From the NCBI GenBank assembly GCA_047975325.1, contig JBKEDF010000049.1:1-64000 (forward strand): a DNA stretch of 64,000 nt, given 5' to 3'. The first letter of the stretch is position 1, and each line of letters opens with the position of its first letter. The notes under the pieces are model-generated. The model searched no databases and was not told the DNA's origin. It worked only from the letters and a program-made list of their open reading frames with translations. This stretch comes from JBKEDF01 sp047975325. GTDB taxonomy: Bacteria > Pseudomonadota > Alphaproteobacteria > Rhodobacterales > Rhodobacteraceae. The translations under genes were made by a program, and so were the position numbers. Positions 51,041 to 60,235 of the stretch are shown one piece after another.

Positions 51041-52176
51041 AGATATGGTCCATCTTCCAGAACGCCATCCGCGCTCATCTGTGCATAAAGAAGCCCTTCG
51101 CGCAGCCCCCGATCCGCCACCGAAAGCCTGTCTGTCGGCCAGACACGCATCAGCGCCTGCAGGATCGCCGCACCGGACATGATCAGGCTGTGTCGATCCC
51201 GCCCGATACCCGGGTCGTTGCGCCGCCCCTCCGGCCCCAGCAAAAGATAGTTCCGGATCACGGAATCGATCTGATCGGTGGTCATGCGCAACCCGTCCAC
51301 CTTGGAACGGTCATAGCGGCGCAGTCCCAGCCAGGACGCAGCCACCGTCGTCACGGTGCCGGATGTGCCGATGATCTGAAACCCCTCGCGTTCAATTTCA
51401 AGGTTATAGGGGCTGAAGCCGGAAAGGTTTTCCTCAAAGAACCAGCTCATGAGGGCGAAACGCGCCGCATCATCCTCGACATCGGCAAACTGATCCTTGA
51501 GCGTCGCTACTCCAAGCGGCACCGAAATCCAGTCCACCACCCGTGCGGTGCTGTCACCCCGTGACTGAAAGCTGCCTTCCAGATTCATGATCGAACGGGG
51601 CCGGTCCGCCGGATCCACACCGGATATGTCAATCCAGACGAGTTCGGTGGACCCACCGCCAATATCGACGATCAGCAATTGTTCGGTCCGTTTTCCCACC
51701 AGCGGCGCACATGAAATCACCGCCAGGCGCGCCTCCTCCTGTGCGGGGATGATTTCCAGCGGCAATCCGGTTTCCCGTCGCACCTGACGCACGAAATCAC
51801 GGGCATTACGGGCGCGGCGGCACGCCTCGGTCGCCACCAGCCGCATCCGGTGCACGCCATGTTTTTCGATCTTCTTCTTGCAGATCCGCAATGCCTGAAT
51901 CGTCCGCCCCATGGAAGCGCGGGAAAGACGGCCCGAGGCCTCAAGCCCCACGCCAAGCTGGACGGTCTTGGAAAAACTGTCCACCACCTGAAACTGGCTG
52001 CCCCTTGGACGGGCAATCAGCATCCGGCAACTATTGGTTCCCAGATCCAGCGCGGCATATAGCTGCTCTGTTCCGGTTTCTGGGGAGGCTGACGGTTCGA
52101 CCAGAGCAGGCAAGGACGCCTCCGTCTCGCCCTGCTCCGGGATCGCGTCCACCTCCCGGGGACGCTCGGGCGTCAT
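51037..52176 (-). CDS. Ppx/GppA phosphatase family protein
   Basis: 379 residues of the exopolyphosphatase/pppGpp phosphatase family (ASKHA fold): ALDLGTNSCRMLIA, VGLEASGRLS, EARLAVIS and the DIGGGSTELV phosphate loop. Short compared with E. coli Ppx (about 510), the single-domain form of alphaproteobacteria, so either PolyP or (p)ppGpp hydrolysis is possible. The frame opens at 52302; ATG 52176 with GGAGG upstream is chosen. Co-translated with rlmE, a pairing common in this order. Confidence 0.9.
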   Translation of the reverse strand: MTPERPREVDAIPEQGETEASLPALVEPSASPETGTEQLYAALDLGTNSCRMLIARPRGSQFQVVDSFSKTVQLGVGLEASGRLSRASMGRTIQALRICKKKIEKHGVHRMRLVATEACRRARNARDFVRQVRRETGLPLEIIPAQEEARLAVISCAPLVGKRTEQLLIVDIGGGSTELVWIDISGVDPADRPRSIMNLEGSFQSRGDSTARVVDWISVPLGVATLKDQFADVEDDAARFALMSWFFEENLSGFSPYNLEIEREGFQIIGTSGTVTTVAASWLGLRRYDRSKVDGLRMTTDQIDSVIRNYLLLGPEGRRNDPGIGRDRHSLIMSGAAILQALMRVWPTDRLSVADRGLREGLLYAQMSADGVLEDGPYL

Positions 52177-52402
52177 CTTCGCCCTCCATTCACAGTTGCA
52201 GGAATGGTAACGCCCCACACCCCTCCTGTGCAAGCGCCGATCGTGTATTTGGCCGGTTTTCACGGGCCTCTTCCCGCCTCCCCGAACGCACCAGACCGCC
52301 ATATCAGGGCAAGATACCGGAATCTGAATCGCCTAGGGGACAACAAGGTATCCCGCCATACGGCTACTGGACTTTCTGCGGATCTGTCGCCATCAAGGCC
52401 GC

Positions 52403-53302
52403 ATGACGCAGGAATATCGCCCCATTGCCGCCAGTCTCTGGATGATTGGTTCGGTCTTGTCCTTTTCGGCCATGGCCGTCGCGGGCCGGATGATTTCGGA
52501 TATCCATGACACATTTGAAATCATGGCCGCCCGATCCATCCTGAGCTTCGTGATCCTGCTTCTGTTCATCCTGCCGACAGGCCGGATCCGGGAAATCAGC
52601 ACCGATCGGATCGGGCAGCACCTGCTGCGCAACATCATCCACTTCAGCGGACAGAACCTGTGGTTCTATGCGCTGTTTCTGATCCCGCTGGCACAGGTCT
52701 TTGCGCTGGAATTCACCTCTCCGATCTGGGTTGTGCTGCTGGCGCCGATCTTTCTGGGGGAAACCCTGACCCGGGTAAAGATCATCGCCGCCACGCTTGG
52801 CTTTGCCGGAACACTTATTGTCGCACGGCCGGATTTCGGCCAGATCGATATCGGTGTGCTCGCGGGGGCCGGGGCGGCATTTTGCTTTGCGGCAACCAAT
52901 ATCGCCACCAAATCCCTGACCCGGCATGAAAGCGTGATCTCCATCCTCTTCTGGCTGACCCTGATGCAATCGGTCATGGGAATGATTACCGCCGGTTATG
53001 ACGGTCAGTTCACCATGCCCACAGCCATGACACTGCCGATACTTCTGCTGATCGCCGTTGCCGGGCTGACGGCACATTTCACCCTTACCAAGGCACTTAC
53101 GCTGGCTCCGGCAAGTGTGGCTGTTCCGGTTGATTTCATTCGCCTGCCAATTGCGGCCCTGCTGGGCTGGATGCTTTATGACGAAGTGGTTTCCGCAAAT
53201 GTCTGGTTGGGTGGTATAATGATTATTATTGCAGTTTGGATCAACCTTAAGGCGAGCAAGCCGCGGCTTTCTGGCAATACCACCGGTTCAAAACCCATCT
53301 GA
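52403..53302 (+). CDS. EamA/DMT-family transporter
   Basis: 299 residues, ten membrane helices in two EamA repeats, similar to RhaT/riboflavin or amino-acid DMT carriers. A longer cytoplasmic start and short C-terminal tail (KASKPRLSGN). Divergent from the ppx gene with a 226-base gap, and 91 bases before the FadL-like gene. Substrate unknown. Confidence 0.9.
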   Translation: MTQEYRPIAASLWMIGSVLSFSAMAVAGRMISDIHDTFEIMAARSILSFVILLLFILPTGRIREISTDRIGQHLLRNIIHFSGQNLWFYALFLIPLAQVFALEFTSPIWVVLLAPIFLGETLTRVKIIAATLGFAGTLIVARPDFGQIDIGVLAGAGAAFCFAATNIATKSLTRHESVISILFWLTLMQSVMGMITAGYDGQFTMPTAMTLPILLLIAVAGLTAHFTLTKALTLAPASVAVPVDFIRLPIAALLGWMLYDEVVSANVWLGGIMIIIAVWINLKASKPRLSGNTTGSKPI

Positions 53303-53393
53303 TGCCATTTGATACCGCAATAAAGATTGACTGAATCCGCAAATATACGCACGCTGAATCCTGCCGAATTACGGAATTCCCGGAGGATCCGCC

Positions 53394-54593
53394 ATGCAAA
53401 AAACCGTCAGCGCAATTGCCACCGCCAGCCTGTTGATCGCGGCGAGTTCGGTTCAGGCCGGGGGGATCGACCTTACCCAGATAAGCTACGGCACGCTTTT
53501 TGAGGAAGGCCGATATCTGGAATTCGGCCTGACTGTTGCCGCGCCGGATGTCAAAGGCAGCTATCCGGCCGCATTCGGGCCCTTCGCGGGGGTATCCACC
53601 GGCAATATGGCCAAAGACATGCTTGGGGTTTCATTAGCCTACAAGGCCGATATCAATGACCGGCTTTCCTATGCGCTTTTCTTTAATACCCCCTATAGTG
53701 CGGATGTATCCTATGGCACCGGCCCCTATACCGGACTGGATGGACGCTGGAAAAGCCGGCAGGCCACGGCGCTTTTGCGTTACCAGTTCGAACAGGGCTT
53801 TTCCGTTTATGGCGGATTGAAATATGTCCGCTCTAAATCCACGATCACAATTCCGGATGCGCTGATCCGGGGCGGGCTTGCGGCGGTGGCCGCCAATCCG
53901 GCCACCCCGCCCGCGCAGGCAGCACAGGCCGCCGCATTGGCAGCGTCACCTGCGGGAGCCCTCAATTATAGCGCAACAGGCGATTGGGATGGTCGCGTGG
54001 CCGGGATCCTTGGCGTCGCCTATGAACGCCCCGATATCGCGCTGCGTGTGGGGCTGACCTATGAAAGCGGCTATACCCATAAATTCGACGCGACCGAAAC
54101 ACTTCCCGCTGTTGCCGGGCACCCCGCCTTTGCACCCAGCACGACCAGGATCAAGATGCCGCAAACTGTCACGCTCGATTTTCAGACGGGGATTGCGGCG
54201 GATACGCTCCTTTTCGGATCCCTCCGCTGGGCGGAATGGAGCGTCTGGGAAGTTCGCCCGGATGGATATAACGCCATTTTCGGCCAGAACATCACCGATT
54301 TTGCCGATGACGTATGGACATGGCGCCTGGGCGTCGGTCGCCGCATCAACGATAACTTTTCGGTTTTCGGGCGGGTTGGCTATGAAAAATCCAACGGTGG
54401 AATTTCATCACGGCTTGCCCCGACCGATGGCAGGAAAAGCATTGGCGTTGGCGGCACCTATACCAGGGACAACATGAAGATCACCGCAGGGCTGGAATAT
54501 ATCAAGATCGGCGAGGCCATTGACGGGTCCGGCACGGTTTTCGACGGCAATGACTCACTCGGCTTCGGACTGACGGTCGGCTATCGGTTCTGA
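53394..54593 (+). CDS. FadL/TodX-family outer-membrane transporter
   Basis: 399 residues. A signal peptide (MQKTVSAIATASLLIAASSVQAG) is shown by its hydrophobic core ATASLLIAASSVQAG. Beta-strand repeats fill the rest, ending in the outer-membrane motif VGYRF (C-terminal Phe). Blocks ISYGTLFEEGRYLEFG and WRLGVGRRINDNFSVFG match FadL/OmpP1-like porins that admit fatty acids or other hydrophobic compounds. GGAGG lies before the ATG. No fatty-acid genes adjoin, so the substrate is open. A terminator follows. Confidence 0.82.
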   Translation: MQKTVSAIATASLLIAASSVQAGGIDLTQISYGTLFEEGRYLEFGLTVAAPDVKGSYPAAFGPFAGVSTGNMAKDMLGVSLAYKADINDRLSYALFFNTPYSADVSYGTGPYTGLDGRWKSRQATALLRYQFEQGFSVYGGLKYVRSKSTITIPDALIRGGLAAVAANPATPPAQAAQAAALAASPAGALNYSATGDWDGRVAGILGVAYERPDIALRVGLTYESGYTHKFDATETLPAVAGHPAFAPSTTRIKMPQTVTLDFQTGIAADTLLFGSLRWAEWSVWEVRPDGYNAIFGQNITDFADDVWTWRLGVGRRINDNFSVFGRVGYEKSNGGISSRLAPTDGRKSIGVGGTYTRDNMKITAGLEYIKIGEAIDGSGTVFDGNDSLGFGLTVGYRF

Positions 54594-54615
54594 TCGCATG
54601 ACCAGAGCCCCATAT

Positions 54616-54650
54616 GGCCCCGGGACATCGGCCTTCGGGGCCTTTGCTTT
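54616..54650 (+). terminator. Terminator after the FadL-like gene
   Basis: GGCCCCG and CGGGGCC enclose a 13-base loop, followed by TTTGCTTT. Confidence 0.75.
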
Positions 54651-54697
54651 GCCCACCCGGCGGGGTAACAGGGACCAACCCGCCGCAAGGAGCGCCC

Positions 54698-55570
54698 ATG
54701 ATCTATTCTTCCGTCGCCCAATGGCAGGATTGCCGCGCCCGCCGCGTTTTGCTCTTTGGCATGTCGGGGCTCGGAAAGACATATCTTTCCAATATGCTAC
54801 GCGATCAGGCGGGCTGGTTTCACTATTCCATCGATTACCGGATCGGCACCCGCTATATGGGCGAATATATTGCCGATAATTTCAAACGTGAGGCGATGAA
54901 GGTCCCGCTTTTGCGGGATTTGCTCCGCTCGGATTCGGTTTATATCGCCTCCAATATCACCTTCAACAATCTCGCCCCCCTATCCACCTATTTGGGAAAA
55001 CCCGGCAATCCCGGTCTTGGCGGATTGCCCTTCGCGGAATATTGCGCGCGGCAGGAACAACACCATGAGGCGGAAATCGCGGCCCTGATGGATAGTGAAA
55101 GGTTCATTCATCGCGCACAGGATCTTTACGGCTATGCCGATTTCGTCTGCGATACGGGCGGCTCAATCTGTGAGGTGGTCAATCCCGAGGATCCCCGGGA
55201 TCCGGTTCTGACGACGCTGTCACAAAATCTCCTGATGGTCTGGATCGAAGGGTCGGAGGCCCATCGCGAAGCCCTGATCGCGCGCTTCGACCATGCCCCG
55301 AAACCGATGTATTACCAGCCCGATTTTCTACGTGAGATCTGGGCCGATTACCTGGCAGAACAGCACCTGACCGAAGAAAAGGTCGATCCCGACGCCTTCC
55401 TGCGCTATGGCTTTGCCCGGCTGGTCGCCCATCGCAGGCCCCGCTATGCCGCCATGGCACGCAATTGGGGGGTCCGCATCACTGCCGATGAGGTCGCCCG
55501 CGTCCGTTCCCCCGACGATTTCAATGCCCTGATCGCCACCGCCCTTGAGCGGCGGGGGTCAGATGGTTAA
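54698..55570 (+). CDS. P-loop ATPase of unknown function upstream of metA
   Basis: 290 residues. Walker A is GMSGLGKTY near residue 20. The protein is mainly helical afterwards (KREAMKVPLLRDLLRSDS and a FRRIHRAQDLYG-like segment near 140). AAGGAG precedes ATG 54698. It lies 26 bases before metA in the same direction, so the two are co-transcribed. I recognise similar ATPases next to metA in Rhodobacterales but know no role; a regulatory or cofactor function for homoserine acylation would be a guess. Confidence 0.7.
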   Translation: MIYSSVAQWQDCRARRVLLFGMSGLGKTYLSNMLRDQAGWFHYSIDYRIGTRYMGEYIADNFKREAMKVPLLRDLLRSDSVYIASNITFNNLAPLSTYLGKPGNPGLGGLPFAEYCARQEQHHEAEIAALMDSERFIHRAQDLYGYADFVCDTGGSICEVVNPEDPRDPVLTTLSQNLLMVWIEGSEAHREALIARFDHAPKPMYYQPDFLREIWADYLAEQHLTEEKVDPDAFLRYGFARLVAHRRPRYAAMARNWGVRITADEVARVRSPDDFNALIATALERRGSDG

Positions 55571-55596
55571 TTCCTCCGCAGAACGGAGAAGACGAG

Positions 55597-56529
55597 ATGC
55601 CCATCACCCTGCCAGAAAACCTGCCCGCCTATGATGTCCTGCGTCGTGAGGGTGTGATGGTCATGTCCCCTGAACGCGCGGCGCGGCAGGATATCCGCCC
55701 ATTGCGGATTGGGCTTCTCAACCTGATGCCGAAAAAGATCCAGACGGAAAACCAGTTTGCCCGGCTGATCGGTGCCACGCCGCTGCAGATCGACCTCCAC
55801 CTGATCCGCATGAGCGAACATCAGACAAAAACCACCGCTGCCAAACATATGGAAACCTTCTATCGCCCCTATAGCGAGGTGGCCGATAGCGGCGAAAAAT
55901 TCGATGGCCTCATCATCACGGGCGCACCGATCGAACATCTCGATTTCGATGAAGTCACCTATTGGGATGAATTAAGGGAAATATTCGACTGGACGCAGGG
56001 CCATGTGCAATCGACCTTCGGTGTCTGCTGGGGCGGCATGGCGATGGTCAACCATTTCCACGGGATCCGGAAACATATGCTGGATCACAAGGCCTTCGGC
56101 TGTTTTCGTCATCGCAACCTCGCAGCCGCCTCCCCCTATCTGCGCGGTTTTTCCGATGATTGCGTAATCCCCGTTTCACGCTGGACCGAAATGAAACAGG
56201 CCGAAATCGATGCGGCACCCGGGCTTGTCACGCTCCTGGGGTCCGATGAGGTGGGCCCCTGCCTGGTACAGGATCCGGCACATCGCGCGCTCTATATCTT
56301 CAACCATTTCGAATATGACAGCGACACATTGAAACAGGAATATGACCGCGATGCGGAAAATGGCACGCCGGTTGCCGTGCCCATCAATTACTATCCCGAA
56401 GATGACCCTGGACGCACCCCGCTCAATCGCTGGCGCAGCCATGCCCATCTGCTTTATGGCAACTGGATCAATGAGATCTACCAGCAAACCCCCTATGATA
56501 TGGAGGAAATCGGCCGCAATCGCGACTGA
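55597..56529 (+). CDS. metA: Homoserine O-acyltransferase (MetA), predicted acetyl-CoA specific
   Basis: 310 residues, first step of methionine synthesis. Catalytic Cys144 in FGVCWGG, His237 and Glu239 in FNHFEYD. The specificity position reads GAPIE113-H; a Glu there goes with acetyl-CoA use (HAT), while Gly goes with succinyl-CoA, as in E. coli MetA. So this MetA probably makes O-acetylhomoserine. GGAG lies upstream. No SAM-II riboswitch was found; regulation is not clear. In an operon with the upstream ATPase. Confidence 0.95.
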   Translation: MPITLPENLPAYDVLRREGVMVMSPERAARQDIRPLRIGLLNLMPKKIQTENQFARLIGATPLQIDLHLIRMSEHQTKTTAAKHMETFYRPYSEVADSGEKFDGLIITGAPIEHLDFDEVTYWDELREIFDWTQGHVQSTFGVCWGGMAMVNHFHGIRKHMLDHKAFGCFRHRNLAAASPYLRGFSDDCVIPVSRWTEMKQAEIDAAPGLVTLLGSDEVGPCLVQDPAHRALYIFNHFEYDSDTLKQEYDRDAENGTPVAVPINYYPEDDPGRTPLNRWRSHAHLLYGNWINEIYQQTPYDMEEIGRNRD

Positions 56530-56593
56530 AGGCGCGATTGCAGAGCCCTCGCCCGCCCGCCATACTGTCATCAAAGCTCCGGGAGCCCCGATC

Positions 56594-57475
56594 ATGGATC
56601 TGCCCTTCGATGGCGCGATAAGCCGTTATCTGCAAAAACAAGCACCCAGGGAAATCCGCAAGGCAGTCGTCGAAGGCGGCAAGGATGAAATCCTGTCACC
56701 AAGCTATCCCTATCGTGAGGAAATCAAGCGCAAGGCCTATCGCGAGACAATGGATGGCCTGCAGCAGCAGCTTGTACGGATGCAGGCCGATATCAAGGCC
56801 ACGGGGAAACGTGTCATTGTCGTCTTCGAGGGGCGCGATGCAGCTGGAAAAGGCGGATGTATCAAGGTAATGCGCGAAAACCTTAATCCGCGTGTGGCCA
56901 ATGTCGTCGCCCTTTCAAAGCCTTCGGACCGGGAGGCAACCCAGTGGTATTTCCAGCGCTATGTCGATTGGCTGCCCGCCGCAGGGGAAATGGTGATGTT
57001 TGATCGCAGCTGGTATAACCGGGGCGCAGTGGAACATGTTTTCGGTTTCTGCACCCCGCAAGAACGTGAACATTTCTTTGGCCAGCTTCCGGGCTTTGAA
57101 CGGATGCTGACGGATGAGGGGATCCATCTGGTCAAGCTCTGGCTCAATGTGGGCCGCGCCGAACAGCTTCGTCGTTTCCTCGCCCGGGAAACCGACCCGT
57201 TGAAACAATGGAAACTTTCCTCCATCGATGTCGAGGGGTTGTCACGCTGGGATGCCTATTCCGCTGCAATCGGCGAAACGATCAAGCGCAGCCATAACCT
57301 GTTTGCACCCTGGACGGTGATCCGTTCCGACGACAAGAAACGTGCCCGGATCGCCGCCATCCAGACGGTGCTCCATGCAGTTGACTATGCCGGCAAGGAT
57401 GAAACCCTGATCGGCAGCCCTGATGCGGAAATCTGCGGCGGGCCGGAAATCTGGTCCGATCACGATCATGTCTAA
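56594..57475 (+). CDS. ppk2: Polyphosphate kinase 2
   Basis: 293 residues, PPK2 class I type. Walker A is FEGRDAAGKGG (80-88 region); Walker B and lid are FDRSWYNRGAVEHVFG. It transfers phosphate between polyphosphate and nucleoside di- or monophosphates; the class I pattern suggests NDP phosphorylation. GGGAG lies before the ATG. Its stop overlaps the next TetR gene by 8 bases, so the regulator is co-translated. Ppx at 51037 is the opposing enzyme. Confidence 0.95.
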   Translation: MDLPFDGAISRYLQKQAPREIRKAVVEGGKDEILSPSYPYREEIKRKAYRETMDGLQQQLVRMQADIKATGKRVIVVFEGRDAAGKGGCIKVMRENLNPRVANVVALSKPSDREATQWYFQRYVDWLPAAGEMVMFDRSWYNRGAVEHVFGFCTPQEREHFFGQLPGFERMLTDEGIHLVKLWLNVGRAEQLRRFLARETDPLKQWKLSSIDVEGLSRWDAYSAAIGETIKRSHNLFAPWTVIRSDDKKRARIAAIQTVLHAVDYAGKDETLIGSPDAEICGGPEIWSDHDHV

Positions 57476-58085
57476 GCGCGGCTATCATCATGGCAATCTG
57501 CGCCAGGCGCTTGTGGATGCGGCCCTGGCCCTGATCCCGGAAAAGGGGCCGCAGGGATTTACCCTGTCGGAGGCGGCAAAGACCGCCGATGTCACCCCCG
57601 CAGCCGTCTATCGCCATTTCGCAGGACGGGAAGAATTGATCGCCGAGGCTGCACGGCAAGGCTATGAGATCTTCGGGGCGCTGATGGAATATGCCTATGA
57701 TGATGGCAAACCTTCCGCCCTGGCGGCCTTTGAGGCAACCGGGCGTGCCTATCTTGCCTTTGCCCGCAAATACCCCGGACATTACATGGCAATGTTCGAA
57801 AGCGGACTGAACCTGAACCACCACCCCGAACTGGCCCCGGCAGCCGCCAGGGCAAAGGCGGTTCTGGAACGCGCGGCGGAACGCCTGTCGGAACATATCC
57901 CCCCCGCCCACCGTCCGCCACCAAGCATGTTTTCCGCTCATATCTGGGCAATGAGCCATGGTGTCGTCGAACTTTTCGCCCGTGGGGCGCCCGGGGAAAG
58001 GGGCCCATGGCCCCCCGAGGAACTTCTGGAAGCCGGGATCGGCATCTACCTGCGCGGCCTCGGCCTTCTGCCGCCTGACAGTTAA
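57468..58085 (+). CDS. TetR-family regulator co-translated with ppk2
   Basis: 205 residues: TetR_N HTH (about 6-55, GFTLSEAAKTADVTPAAVY) and a WHG-type C-terminal domain (FARKYPGHYMAMFESGL, HIWAMSHGVVELFARG). The frame opens at 57423, but MSKRGYHHGNLRQAL at 57468 is the family start and overlaps ppk2. Target unknown; autoregulation of the ppk2 transcript is plausible. No palindrome like the 23 kb operator set occurs next to it. Confidence 0.9.
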   Translation: MSKRGYHHGNLRQALVDAALALIPEKGPQGFTLSEAAKTADVTPAAVYRHFAGREELIAEAARQGYEIFGALMEYAYDDGKPSALAAFEATGRAYLAFARKYPGHYMAMFESGLNLNHHPELAPAAARAKAVLERAAERLSEHIPPAHRPPPSMFSAHIWAMSHGVVELFARGAPGERGPWPPEELLEAGIGIYLRGLGLLPPDS

Positions 58086-58317
58086 ATTATCCGCACCGAT
58101 TTCACGACATTCTGATGCAGATCCATCCCGCAGGGGATTGAGGGGGGCGATTCCGCTGGCATCTGCCCGCCCGGGGCATTAGAGCATGTCGGATAATCTG
58201 CATCAGCCGGATATGCCGAAGATATCATGCGTTCCGAACGCAGCCTCGGCCTGTCCGGAAGATCGATGGACCCTGCCCGACATGAATGGTTTCCGGACGG
58301 GTTGGAAAGGAATGCAT
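58086..58317. other. Intergenic region with long-range inverted repeats
   Basis: 232 bases without a gene. CTGATGCAGAT (58112-58122) is the perfect inverse of ATCTGCATCAG (58196-58206), and ATTATCCG (58086-58093) is the inverse of CGGATAAT (58190-58197). The right arms overlap, so two alternative pairings exclude each other. The stretch around 58180-58210 resembles dispersed intergenic repeats of alphaproteobacteria (AGAGCATG). Confidence 0.5.
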
Positions 58318-58965
58318 ATGATCCGCCTTGATATCTTTTCGGACCCGGTTTGCCCCTGGTGCTATATCGGCAAGGCTCGTCTGGATCGTGCCCTGGAAAG
58401 TCGCCCGGATCATCCTTTCGAAATCCAGTGGCATCCCTTCCAGCTCAACCCCGAAATGCCCCCGGACGGCATGGATCGTCGCAGCTACCTGGAGGCCAAA
58501 TTCGGCGGCAAGGCCGGGGCCGTCGCAGCCTATACCCCAGTTGCCGAAGCTGCCCGCGAAACCGGGCTGGAAATAAATTTCGAGGCAATGAACCGCATGC
58601 CCAACACGTTGAATGCGCATCGCCTGATCCATTGGGCGGGCCTTGAAGGGCGGCAGAATGCGGTGGTGGATGCGCTTTTTCGCGCCTATTTCCGGGATGG
58701 CAAGGATATCGGGGATACCGGAACCCTGGCTGATATCGCAACTTCCTGCGGCATGGATCATGATACGGCTGCACGGCTGCTGGCCTCGGGGGCCGATCGC
58801 GATGATCTGATGGCCCGGGATCTGGATGCCCGCAAGAAAGGCGTCACCGCCGTTCCAACCTATCTGATCGCCCAGAAATATGTGGTCTCCGGCGCACAGC
58901 CGGTGGAGCTTTGGCAAAAGGCCATTGACGAAATTACCGGGCAGATCGTGACGGAGGACAAATGA
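58318..58965 (+). CDS. DsbA-family oxidoreductase (FrnE type)
   Basis: 215 residues of the DsbA/HCCA-isomerase family. CPWC (C12-PW-C15) lies in DPVCPWCYIG at the N-terminus; AVPTYLI has the cis-Pro. There is no signal peptide, so it is cytoplasmic, as in FrnE proteins involved in oxidative-stress or polyketide pathways. ATG 58318 is chosen over 58312 because GGAAAGGA is six bases upstream. Function beyond thiol redox not predictable. Followed by an MFS transporter. Confidence 0.9.
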   Translation: MIRLDIFSDPVCPWCYIGKARLDRALESRPDHPFEIQWHPFQLNPEMPPDGMDRRSYLEAKFGGKAGAVAAYTPVAEAARETGLEINFEAMNRMPNTLNAHRLIHWAGLEGRQNAVVDALFRAYFRDGKDIGDTGTLADIATSCGMDHDTAARLLASGADRDDLMARDLDARKKGVTAVPTYLIAQKYVVSGAQPVELWQKAIDEITGQIVTEDK

Positions 58966-59020
58966 CCCCGATACGATTTTCAGCCGATTTTTCCTTTGCG
59001 TATGTGGTCAGGAGGTGACA

Positions 59021-60235
59021 ATGGCCGAGAAACGTCTTTCCCAGCCGGAATTCATCGCCCTTGTCGCAATGCTGTTTGCGACAATCGCCTTCACAATCGA
59101 CGCAATGCTGCCGGCCCTGCCCGATATTGCGGCGGAACTGACCCCCGACAATCCGAACCAGGCGCAGCTTATCCTGACAAGTTTCGTGCTGGGCATGGGG
59201 GGCGGCACCCTGATTGTCGGGCCGCTTTCGGACAGGTTCGGCCGCAAGGGCGTAATTGTCCTGTCTTCGCTGCTTTATTGTATCGCGGGACTTCTGGCAT
59301 GGGTTGCACCAACGCTTGAAACGCTGCTGGTTGCACGAATCCTTCAAGGCGTCGGGGCCGCCGGGCCGCGTGTCGTTTCCCTTGCCATGGTGCGCGATCT
59401 TTACAAGGGCCGGGAAATGGCGCGCATCATGTCCTTCGCCATGATGATATTTACGCTTTTTCCCGCTGTTGCCCCACTTCTGGGCAGTCTCTTCATCCAG
59501 AGTTTCGGCTGGCGTTCGATCTTCATCGTCTTCTTGCTGTTCTGCCTCGTCGTCACCGTCTGGCTGATCATCCGACAGCCCGAAACCCTTGCCATTGAAC
59601 GCCGCCGGACACTTGATTTTCCGTCCCTGTGGGGTGCCTTCAGTGAGGTGATGACAACACGCATCGTACTTGTCTCGATCCTGATCCAGTCGATGATTCT
59701 TGGCGCACTTTTCGCCACGCTTTCATCCATTCAGCCGATCTTCGATGCTACATTCGGCCGGGCAGACAGCTTTCCGCTCTGGTTTGCGCTGATTGCGCTG
59801 ATTGCGGGGACATCGAGCATCCTGAACGCCACGCTGGTGGGACGCTGGGGCATGCGCAGGCTGGTCGTCCTGGCGCTCCTGTGCCAGATCGCGCTATCGG
59901 CCTTCATGGCAGTGATGAACGAATTTGCTCTCTGGCCCGAACCGCTGATCTTTCCCGCCTTCCTGATCTGGCTGACCGGGGTCTTTGGCATGATGGGATT
60001 GACCATGGGCAATCTGAATGCGCTGGCGCTGGAGCCCCTGGGCCATATCGCGGGCATGGCTTCTTCGGTCATCGGGGCACTGGCAACGATCCTGGCGGTT
60101 CTGATTGCAGCCCCGCTTGGCCTTGCCTTTGACGGCACGACCCTGCCCCTGATGATCGGTGTCGCGGTTCTGACCGGACTTGCGTTCCTGCTGATGCGGC
60201 TGATCCCCGGCGCAGGCGTTCCTGCTACGCCCTGA
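59021..60235 (+). CDS. Bcr/CflA-family multidrug efflux MFS transporter
   Basis: 404 residues, 12 membrane helices. Motif A is PLSDRFGRKGV (near 70), motif C GTLFIQS-region in helix 5, and the N-terminal MFATIAFTIDAMLPALPDIA pattern (shown by TIDAMLPALPDI) is typical of Bcr/CflA proteins that export bicyclomycin, sulfonamides and other drugs. AGGAGG lies five bases before ATG 59021. The stop overlaps the convergent mfd 3' end by 11 bases, so there is no terminator between the genes. Confidence 0.92.
   Translation: MAEKRLSQPEFIALVAMLFATIAFTIDAMLPALPDIAAELTPDNPNQAQLILTSFVLGMGGGTLIVGPLSDRFGRKGVIVLSSLLYCIAGLLAWVAPTLETLLVARILQGVGAAGPRVVSLAMVRDLYKGREMARIMSFAMMIFTLFPAVAPLLGSLFIQSFGWRSIFIVFLLFCLVVTVWLIIRQPETLAIERRRTLDFPSLWGAFSEVMTTRIVLVSILIQSMILGALFATLSSIQPIFDATFGRADSFPLWFALIALIAGTSSILNATLVGRWGMRRLVVLALLCQIALSAFMAVMNEFALWPEPLIFPAFLIWLTGVFGMMGLTMGNLNALALEPLGHIAGMASSVIGALATILAVLIAAPLGLAFDGTTLPLMIGVAVLTGLAFLLMRLIPGAGVPATP

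Noticed and set aside
54594..54697. SAM-II or other SAM riboswitch expected near metA
   Set aside because: None of the conserved SAM-II or SAM/SAH elements are present; the hairpin found is a plain terminator of the FadL-like gene.
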